DNA of 10,473 nucleotides from assembly GCA_015494675.1 (NCBI GenBank), contig WGAW01000174.1, positions 1 to 10,473 of the forward strand. Reading direction: 5' to 3'. Positions 1-6,454 of the stretch are shown in pieces. The stretch is from Hydrogenimonas sp. (GTDB lineage Bacteria > Campylobacterota > Campylobacteria > Campylobacterales > Hydrogenimonadaceae). A model generated the notes under the pieces. That model was not told the DNA's origin. It made no database searches and was given only the letters and a program-made list of their open reading frames with translations. The first letter of the stretch is position 1. Every line of letters starts with the position of its first letter. Made by a program: the position numbers and the translations under genes.

Positions 1-623
1 ACATATACGGCAAAACGGCCCACGGTGCCAGGCCGCACGAAGGTATAGACGCAGTACTCGTAACCGCCATGGTGATAAACTCCCTGAACCATATTGTAAG
101 CCGCAGGATAGACCCGATACATCCGGCCGTAATCTCTATGGGAAAGATCGAAGGGGGCAAGGCTCCAAACGTCATATGCGACTTCGTCACCGTAGCGGGA
201 ACGGTCAGAACCGTCAACGAATCGGTACGCAAAAAGATTCCTCAGATGATGGAGACGACGATCAAGGGAATATGCGAAGCGATGGATGCGAAATACCATT
301 TCAACTATCTATTCGGCCCCCCGGAGCTTAAAAACAACGACGAGATGGTGGATATCGTGAAGGAGGCCGCAGAAGAGGTTGTGGGCAAGGAGGGGCTGGT
401 GGATCTGGTGGATCCGGTAATGGGCGGAGAGGACTTCTCCCGTTACCTACAGGTGGTCCCGGGGGCGTTCTTCAGACTCGGCATATGCAACGAAGAGAAA
501 GGGACATGCGTACCCCAGCACAACACCCGCTTCGACGTCGACGACGACTCACTGGCGATAGGGATGAAAATCCTGGCTCTGAGCGCCATCAAAAGACTCG
601 AGAAAGGGGATGAAACGGAATGA
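1..623 (+). CDS. M20-family amidohydrolase, 3' part
   Basis: The C-terminal 206 residues of a metal-dependent M20 amidohydrolase/aminoacylase of the hippurate hydrolase type; the N-terminal metal-binding half lies left of the window. The frame is open from base 3, so the methionine encoded at base 69 is internal. Visible are the start of the dimerisation domain (GKTAHGARPHEG, whose His reaches the partner active site in this family), the metal-ligand region GGEDFSRY and the late HNTRFDVDDDSL segment, the usual position of the last His ligand. Such enzymes cleave N-acyl or N-carbamoyl amino acids in the cytoplasm; the exact substrate cannot be read from the sequence. The stop overlaps the next gene's ATG (ATGA), implying co-translation with the HATPase-GNAT protein. 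A second M20 enzyme, dapE, lies nearby and makes a DapE role for this one unlikely. N-acetyl-diaminopimelate deacetylase is a less likely alternative. Confidence 0.85.
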   Translation, partial: IYGKTAHGARPHEGIDAVLVTAMVINSLNHIVSRRIDPIHPAVISMGKIEGGKAPNVICDFVTVAGTVRTVNESVRKKIPQMMETTIKGICEAMDAKYHFNYLFGPPELKNNDEMVDIVKEAAEEVVGKEGLVDLVDPVMGGEDFSRYLQVVPGAFFRLGICNEEKGTCVPQHNTRFDVDDDSLAIGMKILALSAIKRLEKGDETE

Positions 624-2065
624 AACATACGGTTTCGCTCACTATACCGAATGAAAAGAGATATGTTCCTCTCTGTATAGATACTATAAAAAACGCTTTG
701 CGGCTTGCAAAGATAGAAGTTGACGATGCCGTAAAAATCGTGGCGGCCGCGAGAGAGCTTCTGTTTAACGCGGTGAAGCACGCGTATCCGGCAAATATGA
801 ACGGCATAATAGATATCGATATCCGCTTCCTTCCGCACGGGATAAAGATAAGCGTTCACGACATGGGTCTGCCCTTCGATTTCGACAGCTATATGAGATC
901 CGGCAGAGAGGGGGGGCTGAAACGGATCGGCAAATACGTTGACGAACTCAGTTTCGCGAACCTCGGCAAAAAGGGGAAGGTATTTACGATATACAAAGCC
1001 CACCCTCTCGACTTCTCAGATCTGACGTTTAGACCCTACACCGACCTCGAAGACGAATCACCGGCATCATTGAAACCGGCATCGATACAGATTCGCGATT
1101 TCGAAAACGGCGACGAAGAGGCGATAAGCAGACTGATATACAACAACTACACATACAGCTACTACAAATCTCTCTTCTATTATCCGAAAAAGATTGCACA
1201 ACTTAACGAAAAAGGGGAGATCGCCTCTGTGGTCGCCGAAACGAAAGAGGGGAGGATCGTCGGCCACTTCGCCCTTGTTCGCGTACCCGATTCGAATATC
1301 GCGGAAATCGGTGTGGCAGTAGTGGATCCAGAATATAAGGGAAAAGGGATCATGAACTCTATGCTGGATCGAATCGAGCAGCGTGCCAGGGAGATGCGAC
1401 TCGATGCGATATTCGGAGAGGCGCTGATGCTACACCCTTTCAGCCAGAGGGCCAATCTGCACCACGGATTCGGCGAAAGCGCTCTGCTTCTCGGGATAGT
1501 TCCCAATTCCGTCTCATTGACCGATCCCAATGCCGTACGCACAAAAAAGAGGGCGGCCGTTCTGGTAGGATACAAAGTTTTGAGCGACAAAAGGGTTAGG
1601 AGACTCTTTATACCGAAAATATACGGTGGGCTTATAGAACAGATATATAGAAACAATGACCTGAAGGTAGCCGTTCCGGACAGGTACGATTGCAGGGGGA
1701 GGAGTCTGGTGAAGCACGAACTGAGCGGATATACCCAAACCGGAACGGTGGTTATCGACGAAATATGTAAAGATTTTTCACATATTCTTCGCCACAATCT
1801 GCATATTCTCTACAAAAAGCATGTAGATATGATCTACGCCGATATCAATATGATGCGGTGCGGCGAAATCGACAAAGCGGTGGAGATTCTAAAAGAGGAG
1901 GGTTTCGTCTTCAGCGGGGTACTCTTTTTCAGAAGAGGCGAAGAGGACTATCTAAGGCTTCAGATGCCCAACAGCGACAATGTCGAAACAGAACAGATAG
2001 TCTGCCATTCAGATTTCTGCAGCGCTCTCCTCTCTATAATCAACGAAGAGCTCGACTCTTTTTGA
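620..2065 (+). CDS. HATPase (anti-sigma-like) / GNAT acetyltransferase fusion protein
   Basis: A 481-residue cytoplasmic protein. Residues 1-130 form a GHKL ATPase domain of the RsbW/HATPase_c_2 type: N box with E46 and N50 in ARELLFNAVKHAY, G1 box DMGLPFD (81-87) and the glycine-rich EGGLKRIGKYVDEL (97-110). Residues about 155-300 form a GNAT domain with the acetyl-CoA motif around VVDPEYKGKGI (234-244). Residues about 360-475 look like a second, degenerate GNAT-like lobe, with VDMIYADINM, a GFVFSGVLFF strand and YLRLQ. Family knowledge: RsbW-type domains phosphorylate or bind anti-sigma antagonists, and GNAT domains acetylate small molecules or proteins. Inference: ATP binding or partner switching may control an acyl transfer reaction. 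No signal peptide or membrane segment is seen. The start is fixed by the ATGA overlap with the amidohydrolase. The last 26 bp overlap the convergent thioredoxin gene. Substrate and partner are unknown. Confidence 0.85.
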   Translation: MKHTVSLTIPNEKRYVPLCIDTIKNALRLAKIEVDDAVKIVAAARELLFNAVKHAYPANMNGIIDIDIRFLPHGIKISVHDMGLPFDFDSYMRSGREGGLKRIGKYVDELSFANLGKKGKVFTIYKAHPLDFSDLTFRPYTDLEDESPASLKPASIQIRDFENGDEEAISRLIYNNYTYSYYKSLFYYPKKIAQLNEKGEIASVVAETKEGRIVGHFALVRVPDSNIAEIGVAVVDPEYKGKGIMNSMLDRIEQRAREMRLDAIFGEALMLHPFSQRANLHHGFGESALLLGIVPNSVSLTDPNAVRTKKRAAVLVGYKVLSDKRVRRLFIPKIYGGLIEQIYRNNDLKVAVPDRYDCRGRSLVKHELSGYTQTGTVVIDEICKDFSHILRHNLHILYKKHVDMIYADINMMRCGEIDKAVEILKEEGFVFSGVLFFRRGEEDYLRLQMPNSDNVETEQIVCHSDFCSALLSIINEELDSF

Positions 2066-2453
2066 AGACCCTGACTGCAAGCCTCAGATCGCTCATATAG
2101 TCTGTGGCGTCCCAGTAACCCTCTACAGGTTTTATTATCATCCTCTCATCCGGCGTTATGTAGAAAGTTGTGGGGACATATTTCGCCTTTATGAAAGATG
2201 GGTACTCCCCCTTCTCCCTGTCTACCAAAAAAGCCACAAAACGTCTGTTTATATAGTTCTCGACCGCCGGATCCGCCAGAGTCTCATTCTGAAGCTTGTG
2301 ACACCATCTACAGTGTTCGGAAACGACCAGAACGAGCAGTGGCCTGTTGAGTTCTCTAGCCTTCTTCAGGGCCTCTTCATAAGAGTTCCGCCACTCTATT
2401 TCGGCAAACAGAGATGTCGCCAGCAGCACTATTGCAAAGAGTATCTTCTTCAA
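2040..2453 (-). CDS. secreted thioredoxin-fold protein (CRWC active site)
   Basis: A 137-residue protein with a clear N-terminal signal peptide (about residues 1-17, ending SLFA), so it should act in the periplasm. The mature part resembles the Thioredoxin_7 / DUF255-like group: VSEHCRWCHKL with the redox pair C48 and C51, then the cis-proline segment VPTTFYI (P94) and a C-terminal helix. Such proteins reduce or isomerise disulfides, or keep thiols reduced for cytochrome or copper-protein maturation; the partner is not identifiable here. The start is a TTG at 2453, chosen because AAGGAG sits 6 bases before it and because it gives a complete signal peptide. The gene lies 186 bp downstream of dapE on the same strand, with a structured repeat-like block between, so co-transcription is uncertain. 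Its 3' end overlaps the convergent HATPase-GNAT gene by 26 bp. Confidence 0.85.
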   Translation of the reverse strand: MKKILFAIVLLATSLFAEIEWRNSYEEALKKARELNRPLLVLVVSEHCRWCHKLQNETLADPAVENYINRRFVAFLVDREKGEYPSFIKAKYVPTTFYITPDERMIIKPVEGYWDATDYMSDLRLAVRVFKKSRALR

Positions 2454-2459
2454 ACCGTT

Positions 2460-2465
2460 CTCCTT
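2460..2465 (-). promoter_or_regulatory. ribosome binding site for the TTG-started thioredoxin-like gene
   Basis: AAGGAG on the minus strand, 6 bases before the TTG at 2453. It decides the start, because no ATG or GTG gives a complete signal peptide here. Confidence 0.7.
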
Positions 2466-2482
2466 GATGATTTATGTTACTC

Positions 2483-2575
2483 AAATTCCGGGCAGAGCCC
2501 GCAATTCGGCAGGGGGGGTGAGCGGCTCTACAACCCCCTGAAGCTTCGAAATCGCGGAATTTTGAAAATTCCGGG
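2483..2575. repeat. structured non-coding block, possible interspersed repeat element
   Basis: About 93 bp bounded by a 10-bp direct repeat AAATTCCGGG (2483-2492 and 2566-2575). Inside are three inverted repeats: CGGGC-aga-GCCCG (2489-2501), CAGGGGG/CCCCCTG (2510-2516 with 2534-2540, 17-base loop) and the almost perfect palindrome of two 9-base arms around one G (2555-2573). Neither strand shows a T tract after the stems, so it does not look like an intrinsic terminator. The block contains runs of seven G and five C, unlike the neighbouring genes. It sits between dapE and the thioredoxin-like gene, which share a strand. Direct terminal repeats plus internal palindromes suggest a REP- or MITE-like element, but no second copy occurs in this window, so repetition is inferred. 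Confidence 0.45.
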
Positions 2576-2639
2576 AACATAGAGCATTCGAAAGGGCCTT
2601 AGTGAAATAGTATCCTTTTTTTGTGTACTCTGTGTGGAG

Positions 2640-3743
2640 TCAGAAGGCCGCTATCACTCTGTCGAAGACCTCTTTGAGGCTCTCTACCTCCTCCGGAGTA
2701 GTCCGTTCGTTAGGAGCGTGTATCGTGTCGTTTTTTACACCGAACTCGACCACATCCACCCCGAACTCCGCGAAAAACCTGGCGTCGCTTGTGCCTCCTG
2801 CCGTCGAATATGCGGTTTTGACTCCGGTAACCTCTTCGATCGCGCCGCTGATCGCTTTCACTATCTTCGAATCTTTGTCCGTCATGAACGGCTTCGCCGA
2901 CTCCGTGAGTGTCAGCAGATAGTTCATATCTTTGAAATATCGGTCTACAAAGCTCTCTATATCCTCTTTTGTCGTCTTGGTACTGTTACGTACATTGAAC
3001 ATCATACGGAGCTTTCCGGGGGTTACGTTCGTAACCTCCATACCGGCCCTAATGTCGGTTATGACGAATTTGCTCGGCGCAAAAAACTCGTCCCCCCCGT
3101 CGAGATCGACACCGGCGATGTGCGGCAGTACCTGCGCCACCTTGTGTATCGGATTGTGCGCCTTCTCGGGATAGGCTGCATGGCCCTGTTTTCCGATCTT
3201 CTCTATAACTCCGTTGATAGAGCCTCTGCGGCCGATTTTTATGGCGTCGCCGAAAACCTCTTCGCAAGTAGGCTCGGCTACCACCGCATAATCGGGTAGC
3301 ATATTTATTCCGTCGAGATACCTGAGTACCTCGATCGTACCGTGTCTTGCTTCTCCCTCTTCGTCGCTCGTAAGAAGCAGCGAAAGTGTACCGTTGAAGT
3401 TTTCGGCATCGCGGCACGCCTGTACGAACGCAGTTACGCCGCTCTTCATATCCTGTGCTCCCCTCGCGTAGATATATCCGTCTTCGAATCTCGGGACGAA
3501 AGGGTCCGAACTCCACCCGTCGCCCGGCGGAACCACATCTATATGGCCCGCGAAACAGAGATGGGGCCCGTCGCCGAAACGTTTGTGCAAAAAGATGTTT
3601 TTTACGTTCACCCTGTTTATCCACTCCGCCTCGAAATCGTCCAGATAGTCGCGTACGAAGCTTAACGCGCCGCAATCATCGGGTGTGACGGAGGGGTATG
3701 AGAGAAGTTTGATAAATAGCTCTATCGTTTCGAGTCTGCGCAC
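2640..3743 (-). CDS. dapE: succinyl-diaminopimelate desuccinylase
   Basis: A 367-residue cytoplasmic M20 enzyme that hydrolyses N-succinyl-LL-2,6-diaminopimelate to LL-diaminopimelate and succinate, for lysine and peptidoglycan synthesis. The dizinc site is complete: H67 in AGHIDVVPPGD, bridging D98 in GAQDMKSG, catalytic E128 and metal E129 in TSDEEGEA, E157 in AEPT and H342 in DTIHAPNE. The dimerisation domain carries GKQGHAAYPEKAHNP with H188. Length and motif order match the family, including the RRGSINGV and AGGTSDARF segments typical of DapE rather than ArgE. The start is a GTG at 3743 with an AGGAG a few bases upstream. The gene begins 8 bp after the small lipoprotein gene on the same strand, so the two are probably one operon. 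ArgE (acetylornithine deacetylase) is the main alternative and fits less well. Confidence 0.93.
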   Translation of the reverse strand: MRRLETIELFIKLLSYPSVTPDDCGALSFVRDYLDDFEAEWINRVNVKNIFLHKRFGDGPHLCFAGHIDVVPPGDGWSSDPFVPRFEDGYIYARGAQDMKSGVTAFVQACRDAENFNGTLSLLLTSDEEGEARHGTIEVLRYLDGINMLPDYAVVAEPTCEEVFGDAIKIGRRGSINGVIEKIGKQGHAAYPEKAHNPIHKVAQVLPHIAGVDLDGGDEFFAPSKFVITDIRAGMEVTNVTPGKLRMMFNVRNSTKTTKEDIESFVDRYFKDMNYLLTLTESAKPFMTDKDSKIVKAISGAIEEVTGVKTAYSTAGGTSDARFFAEFGVDVVEFGVKNDTIHAPNERTTPEEVESLKEVFDRVIAAF

Positions 3744-3751
3744 TTTGTCTC

Positions 3752-4093
3752 CTACCCTTCGGGATTTTCATAGAATATATAGGGTGTGAAGTTGCTGATC
3801 TCGAAATAGAGTTTCTTCTCACCGCTGTCGACCCTATAGTTCAGATTTTTATCGTAATAGCCGTAGCCGTAGCGATACTGGCGCGGTGTGTTGTCGTCGG
3901 TACCTTTTGCGGTGGAGAGTTTGTCCACCTTGATGAACCTCATCACCAGCTTTTCACCTTCGTATATATCGAGTACTCCGTTTGTGCCGGTCCAGTTCTG
4001 TACGGCCCTGCCGAGCTTGTTCTGGGTCTCCTGCGTACATCCTCCGAGCCAGAATATCGATGCAGACAGAAGAATCAGCATCCACAATCTCAT
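3752..4093 (-). CDS. small predicted lipoprotein of unknown function
   Basis: A 113-residue protein with a lipoprotein signal peptide: hydrophobic residues 4-16 and a lipobox LGGC with C19 as the lipidated cysteine, followed by Thr-Gln rather than Asp, so outer-membrane sorting is plausible. The mature part is about 95 residues, with a short helix-like stretch (QNKLGRAVQNW), a beta-like segment (VLDIYEGEKLVMRFIKVDKL) and an aromatic, Tyr-rich section RQYRYGYGYYDKNLNY. No enzymatic motif is seen and I do not recognise the family. The ATG at 4093 is preceded by a strong AGGAGG. Only 8 bp separate it from dapE downstream, so it is probably the first gene of that operon. Whether it has a cell-envelope role linked to diaminopimelate is not shown by the sequence. 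Confidence 0.8.
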   Translation of the reverse strand: MRLWMLILLSASIFWLGGCTQETQNKLGRAVQNWTGTNGVLDIYEGEKLVMRFIKVDKLSTAKGTDDNTPRQYRYGYGYYDKNLNYRVDSGEKKLYFEISNFTPYIFYENPEG

Positions 4094-4142
4094 CTTTTCC
4101 TCCTTTTTTCAGGATATTTCGAATCGCAATCGAAACTCCCCG

Positions 4143-4148
4143 TTTATA
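4143..4148 (-). promoter_or_regulatory. possible -10 box for the lipoprotein-dapE operon
   Basis: Minus-strand TATAAA in the context AGATATAAACG, about 50 bases before the ATG at 4093. Campylobacterota promoters rely mainly on the -10 box and I see no clear -35 box. One short match in an AT-rich stretch is weak support. Confidence 0.3.
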
Positions 4149-4268
4149 TCTATTTACTTTCTCTATCGGCCATCCGATTGTACCATTCCACGGGCCGTTT
4201 TTCAAAATCCGACGACCTCCCTGAGCGATATTTTAAACCGTGAATAAATATTTCACCGCAAAAGTCGA

Positions 4269-4274
4269 TATAAT
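4269..4274 (+). promoter_or_regulatory. probable -10 box for the GGDEF-EAL gene
   Basis: Perfect TATAAT in the context TCGATATAATTGTG, about 93 bases before the ATG at 4367, in a gene-free region and correctly oriented. No good -35 hexamer is seen, as is common for sigma-70 promoters in this phylum. Use of this promoter would give a leader of about 85 bases containing the hairpin at 4321-4349. Confidence 0.5.
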
Positions 4275-4320
4275 TGTGAATCGATTTACACAGACTATGC
4301 CGAAAACGAGAGGAGTAGAG

Positions 4321-4349
4321 AGTCGGGCCGCATTTATGTGCGGACGACT
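4321..4349 (+). promoter_or_regulatory. hairpin in the leader of the GGDEF-EAL gene
   Basis: AGTCG pairs with CGACT (4321-4325 with 4345-4349) and, inside it, CCGCA pairs with TGCGG (4328-4332 with 4339-4343). This gives 10 base pairs with a GG/A internal bulge and a 6-base loop. No T tract follows, so it is not an intrinsic terminator. A good Shine-Dalgarno-like AGGAG (4311-4315) lies just 5' of the stem, while the 17 bases between the stem and the ATG contain no good one. The fold could therefore affect translation. The role is inferred. Confidence 0.45.
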
Positions 4350-4366
4350 GCGAGACCGTAAACAAT

Positions 4367-6406
4367 ATGATAAAAAATATATCTGTCCGTTTTCTTATTA
4401 TCTTCGCCGCCTTCATGGTGGCCGGATTCTTCTCCATACAGAGTCTCTACCGTTCGATGCAGCTGAACCAGGAGGTGGAGAAATTCAATATGCAGATATC
4501 GGAAAATATCGACTCACTCTCCACACTTTTGGCAAAACTTCATACCGATACACTGCTTACTGCACTCTCTCTTCAAAAGAGAATCCAGCCGACTCCGCAA
4601 GAGGGTAAAAGCCTAATCTCTTCAGAGGTTTTTTTCAATGCTCTAGAAAACTTCACCATCAAACAGATAAAACAGCAGAACCTTTTGAAACATCTGCAGA
4701 CACTCAATGAGGAGTGGAAAAGCTACACCGATCTGAGAAAAAAGCTTCTTGCCACACTCAAAAGCGGCAAAAAAGAGAGGATCCAGAGAGCCTTTCTCCC
4801 ATACATGATCGCCTACAACAACCTCTCGCACAACCTGACGGATCTCAAGCACCACTATATGCAGGAGTTCAGCGAACATTTCGACAAGTTGAGAGAGCAG
4901 GCGATGAACTCCTTCTATATCGGGATCGTCATCGCCGTTTCGACCCTGATACTGCTCTTTTTCCTCCTTGTGGAGGTAAACGGTATAAACAGGAAACTGC
5001 AGTCGTACCTGGAAGAGAAAGAGATCTTTCAACAGAAGCTCGCAAACGCGAACAGAGCCCTGACCAAATACTCCGAAGAGCTCGAGAACGAGGTCAAAAA
5101 GAGGACCGACGAAGCGCTCGAACATCTGATGAAAAACCCTCTGACCAAACTACATAACCGTCTGAGCTTCGTAAAGCGCCTCGAGAAGAACTCGAGAGCT
5201 TCGGTAGCGATATTCAATATAGACAGGTTTCAGACATACAACGACCTTTTCGGTGCGAAAGTGGGCGACAGAATAATTCAGGAGTATGCCGCATACCTTC
5301 GCAAAACCATCCCGTATCTATATGAGATATACCATCTGCAAGGAGACGAGTTCGCCATAATCGAGCCCGATAAAAAGTCTTCCGCGACTTTTCTGGCGAT
5401 GGTCAAACGGGTTGCCGAACTCGCAAAAGAGTTTCACTACAGCGACGAGAACGGAAGTTTCATACTGCAGGCCTCAATCGGTCTGTGCATAGATGAAAAA
5501 CAGCCGCTCACAAAAGCCGATATGGCCCTGAAAAAAGCGAAAAATTCTAACGAGAGCCTCGTTATATACAGCGAAAATCTCGTCAAAAAACAGAAGTATC
5601 TTGAAAACATAACGATGACGAAGGTTTTGAGCAAAGCCCTCAAAGAGGAGAGAATAGTTCCATACTACCAGCCGATCATCAATACGGAGACGGGGGAGGT
5701 TCACAAATATGAAGTGCTCGCCAGACTCATCGATGAAAACGGGCTCGTGATACCTCCGGCCCATTTCATATATCTGGCCAAACAGATAAAGCTATACTCC
5801 GAGCTTACGAAAATGGTTTTCGACCGGGCGATGGAGAGCATAGAGGAGCACGGACTGCACCTTAGCATAAACCTCTCGGCAGACGACATTCACCACCGCC
5901 CCACCAGGGACTACATAATAGACAGACTGGCCATGTCCGGCTTCAGCGACCATGTTACGTTCGAGCTACTCGAGTCGGAGGAGGCGAAGAGCTACGATGA
6001 GATAAGCGCTTTTATCCACCGCGTCAAACAGTACGGCGTGAAGATAGCGATAGACGATTTCGGTTCGGGCTACTCCAACTTCGCCAAAATCCTGAAACTG
6101 AAAGTCGACTACATCAAGATCGACGGCTCTTTCATCAAGAAGATCGATACAGACGCCGACTCCAGAGAATTCGTAGAGATAATTCACAGACTGGCAAACA
6201 ACTACAACCTGAAAACGGTGGCGGAGTTCGTCGCGGATGAGGCCATCTACAATACGGTCAGAGGTATCGGTATAGACTTCGCACAGGGATACCACTTCGG
6301 AAAACCGAAACCGCTTGCGCAGATCATAGAATACAAAGAGCGGAAGAGCCGCGCGAAAGAGAGTGAAATAGAGAGCGCCGAGCCCCAGGATACGGTCTGG
6401 GACTGA
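4367..6406 (+). CDS. membrane GGDEF-EAL protein, probable c-di-GMP phosphodiesterase
   Basis: A 679-residue inner-membrane signalling protein. Membrane segments lie at about residues 8-25 and 183-203, enclosing a helical periplasmic sensor of about 155 residues. A coiled coil (about 207-255) leads to a GGDEF domain (about 256-402) and an EAL domain (about 415-655). The GGDEF signature is changed to QGDEF (325-329), so cyclase activity is doubtful. The EAL domain keeps its expected catalytic residues: E449 in YEVLARL, N502 in INLS, E533 in FELLES, D563-D564 in IDDFGSGYSNF, K584 in DYIKIDGSF, E620 in TVAEF and Q640 in AQGYHFGKP. Hydrolysis of c-di-GMP to pGpG is the likely activity, perhaps tuned by GTP bound to the degenerate GGDEF. 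The ATG at 4367 is the first start codon after an in-frame stop at 4316-4318, though its ribosome site is weak. The NnrS gene follows 48 bp downstream. Confidence 0.9.
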   Translation: MIKNISVRFLIIFAAFMVAGFFSIQSLYRSMQLNQEVEKFNMQISENIDSLSTLLAKLHTDTLLTALSLQKRIQPTPQEGKSLISSEVFFNALENFTIKQIKQQNLLKHLQTLNEEWKSYTDLRKKLLATLKSGKKERIQRAFLPYMIAYNNLSHNLTDLKHHYMQEFSEHFDKLREQAMNSFYIGIVIAVSTLILLFFLLVEVNGINRKLQSYLEEKEIFQQKLANANRALTKYSEELENEVKKRTDEALEHLMKNPLTKLHNRLSFVKRLEKNSRASVAIFNIDRFQTYNDLFGAKVGDRIIQEYAAYLRKTIPYLYEIYHLQGDEFAIIEPDKKSSATFLAMVKRVAELAKEFHYSDENGSFILQASIGLCIDEKQPLTKADMALKKAKNSNESLVIYSENLVKKQKYLENITMTKVLSKALKEERIVPYYQPIINTETGEVHKYEVLARLIDENGLVIPPAHFIYLAKQIKLYSELTKMVFDRAMESIEEHGLHLSINLSADDIHHRPTRDYIIDRLAMSGFSDHVTFELLESEEAKSYDEISAFIHRVKQYGVKIAIDDFGSGYSNFAKILKLKVDYIKIDGSFIKKIDTDADSREFVEIIHRLANNYNLKTVAEFVADEAIYNTVRGIGIDFAQGYHFGKPKPLAQIIEYKERKSRAKESEIESAEPQDTVWD

Positions 6407-6410
6407 TTTT

Positions 6411-6419
6411 TGATACAAT
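6411..6419 (+). promoter_or_regulatory. possible extended -10 promoter for the NnrS-family gene
   Basis: TGATACAAT fits an extended -10 box (TGnTATAAT with one mismatch) after a run of five T. It lies in the 48-bp gap after the GGDEF-EAL stop and 35 bases before the NnrS start. It would allow NnrS to be expressed apart from the upstream gene. There is no clear -35 box. Confidence 0.4.
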
Positions 6420-6454
6420 GCGTTTCTTCAAATGCTCTATCAAGGAAAACTGTA

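Larger units (their letters stand above)
4094..4366. other. divergent intergenic region, 273 bp
   Basis: This is the longest gene-free stretch, between the minus-strand lipoprotein-dapE operon and the plus-strand GGDEF-EAL gene. It should hold promoters in both directions. Visible are a TATAAT box on the plus strand (4269-4274), a weaker TATAAA on the minus strand (4143-4148), a 6-bp inverted repeat TTTCGA/TCGAAA (4117-4135) near the minus-strand start, and a strong hairpin just before the plus-strand gene (4321-4349). I see no convincing small gene. Confidence 0.6.

Noticed and set aside
1180..1797. 205-codon open frame on the minus strand
   Set aside because: It is antisense to the GNAT part of the fusion protein; Ser/Arg/Leu-rich translation without a domain.
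2497..2560. tRNA-like stretch with a T-loop-like CTTCGAAATC
   Set aside because: No acceptor stem, D arm or anticodon arm can be paired around it.
2377..2580. 67-codon minus-strand frame through the structured block
   Set aside because: It overlaps the thioredoxin-like signal peptide in another frame, lacks a ribosome site, and arises from the inverted repeats.
2634..3299. 221-codon open frame on the plus strand
   Set aside because: It is antisense to dapE, whose catalytic residues are complete. No ribosome site or recognisable domain.
4167..4202. CGGCC/GGCCG followed by TTTTT, resembling a terminator
   Set aside because: The stem is only 5 bp with a 21-base loop, and no plus-strand gene lies upstream to be terminated.
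4240..4608. 122-codon open frame starting with GTG in the intergenic region
   Set aside because: Most of it runs out of frame through the GGDEF-EAL gene, and the part before that shows no ribosome site or protein-like character.
6410..6443. FNR/NNR-type operator before NnrS
   Set aside because: The TTGAT and ATCAA halves are 24 bases apart instead of the 4 expected for this regulator family.
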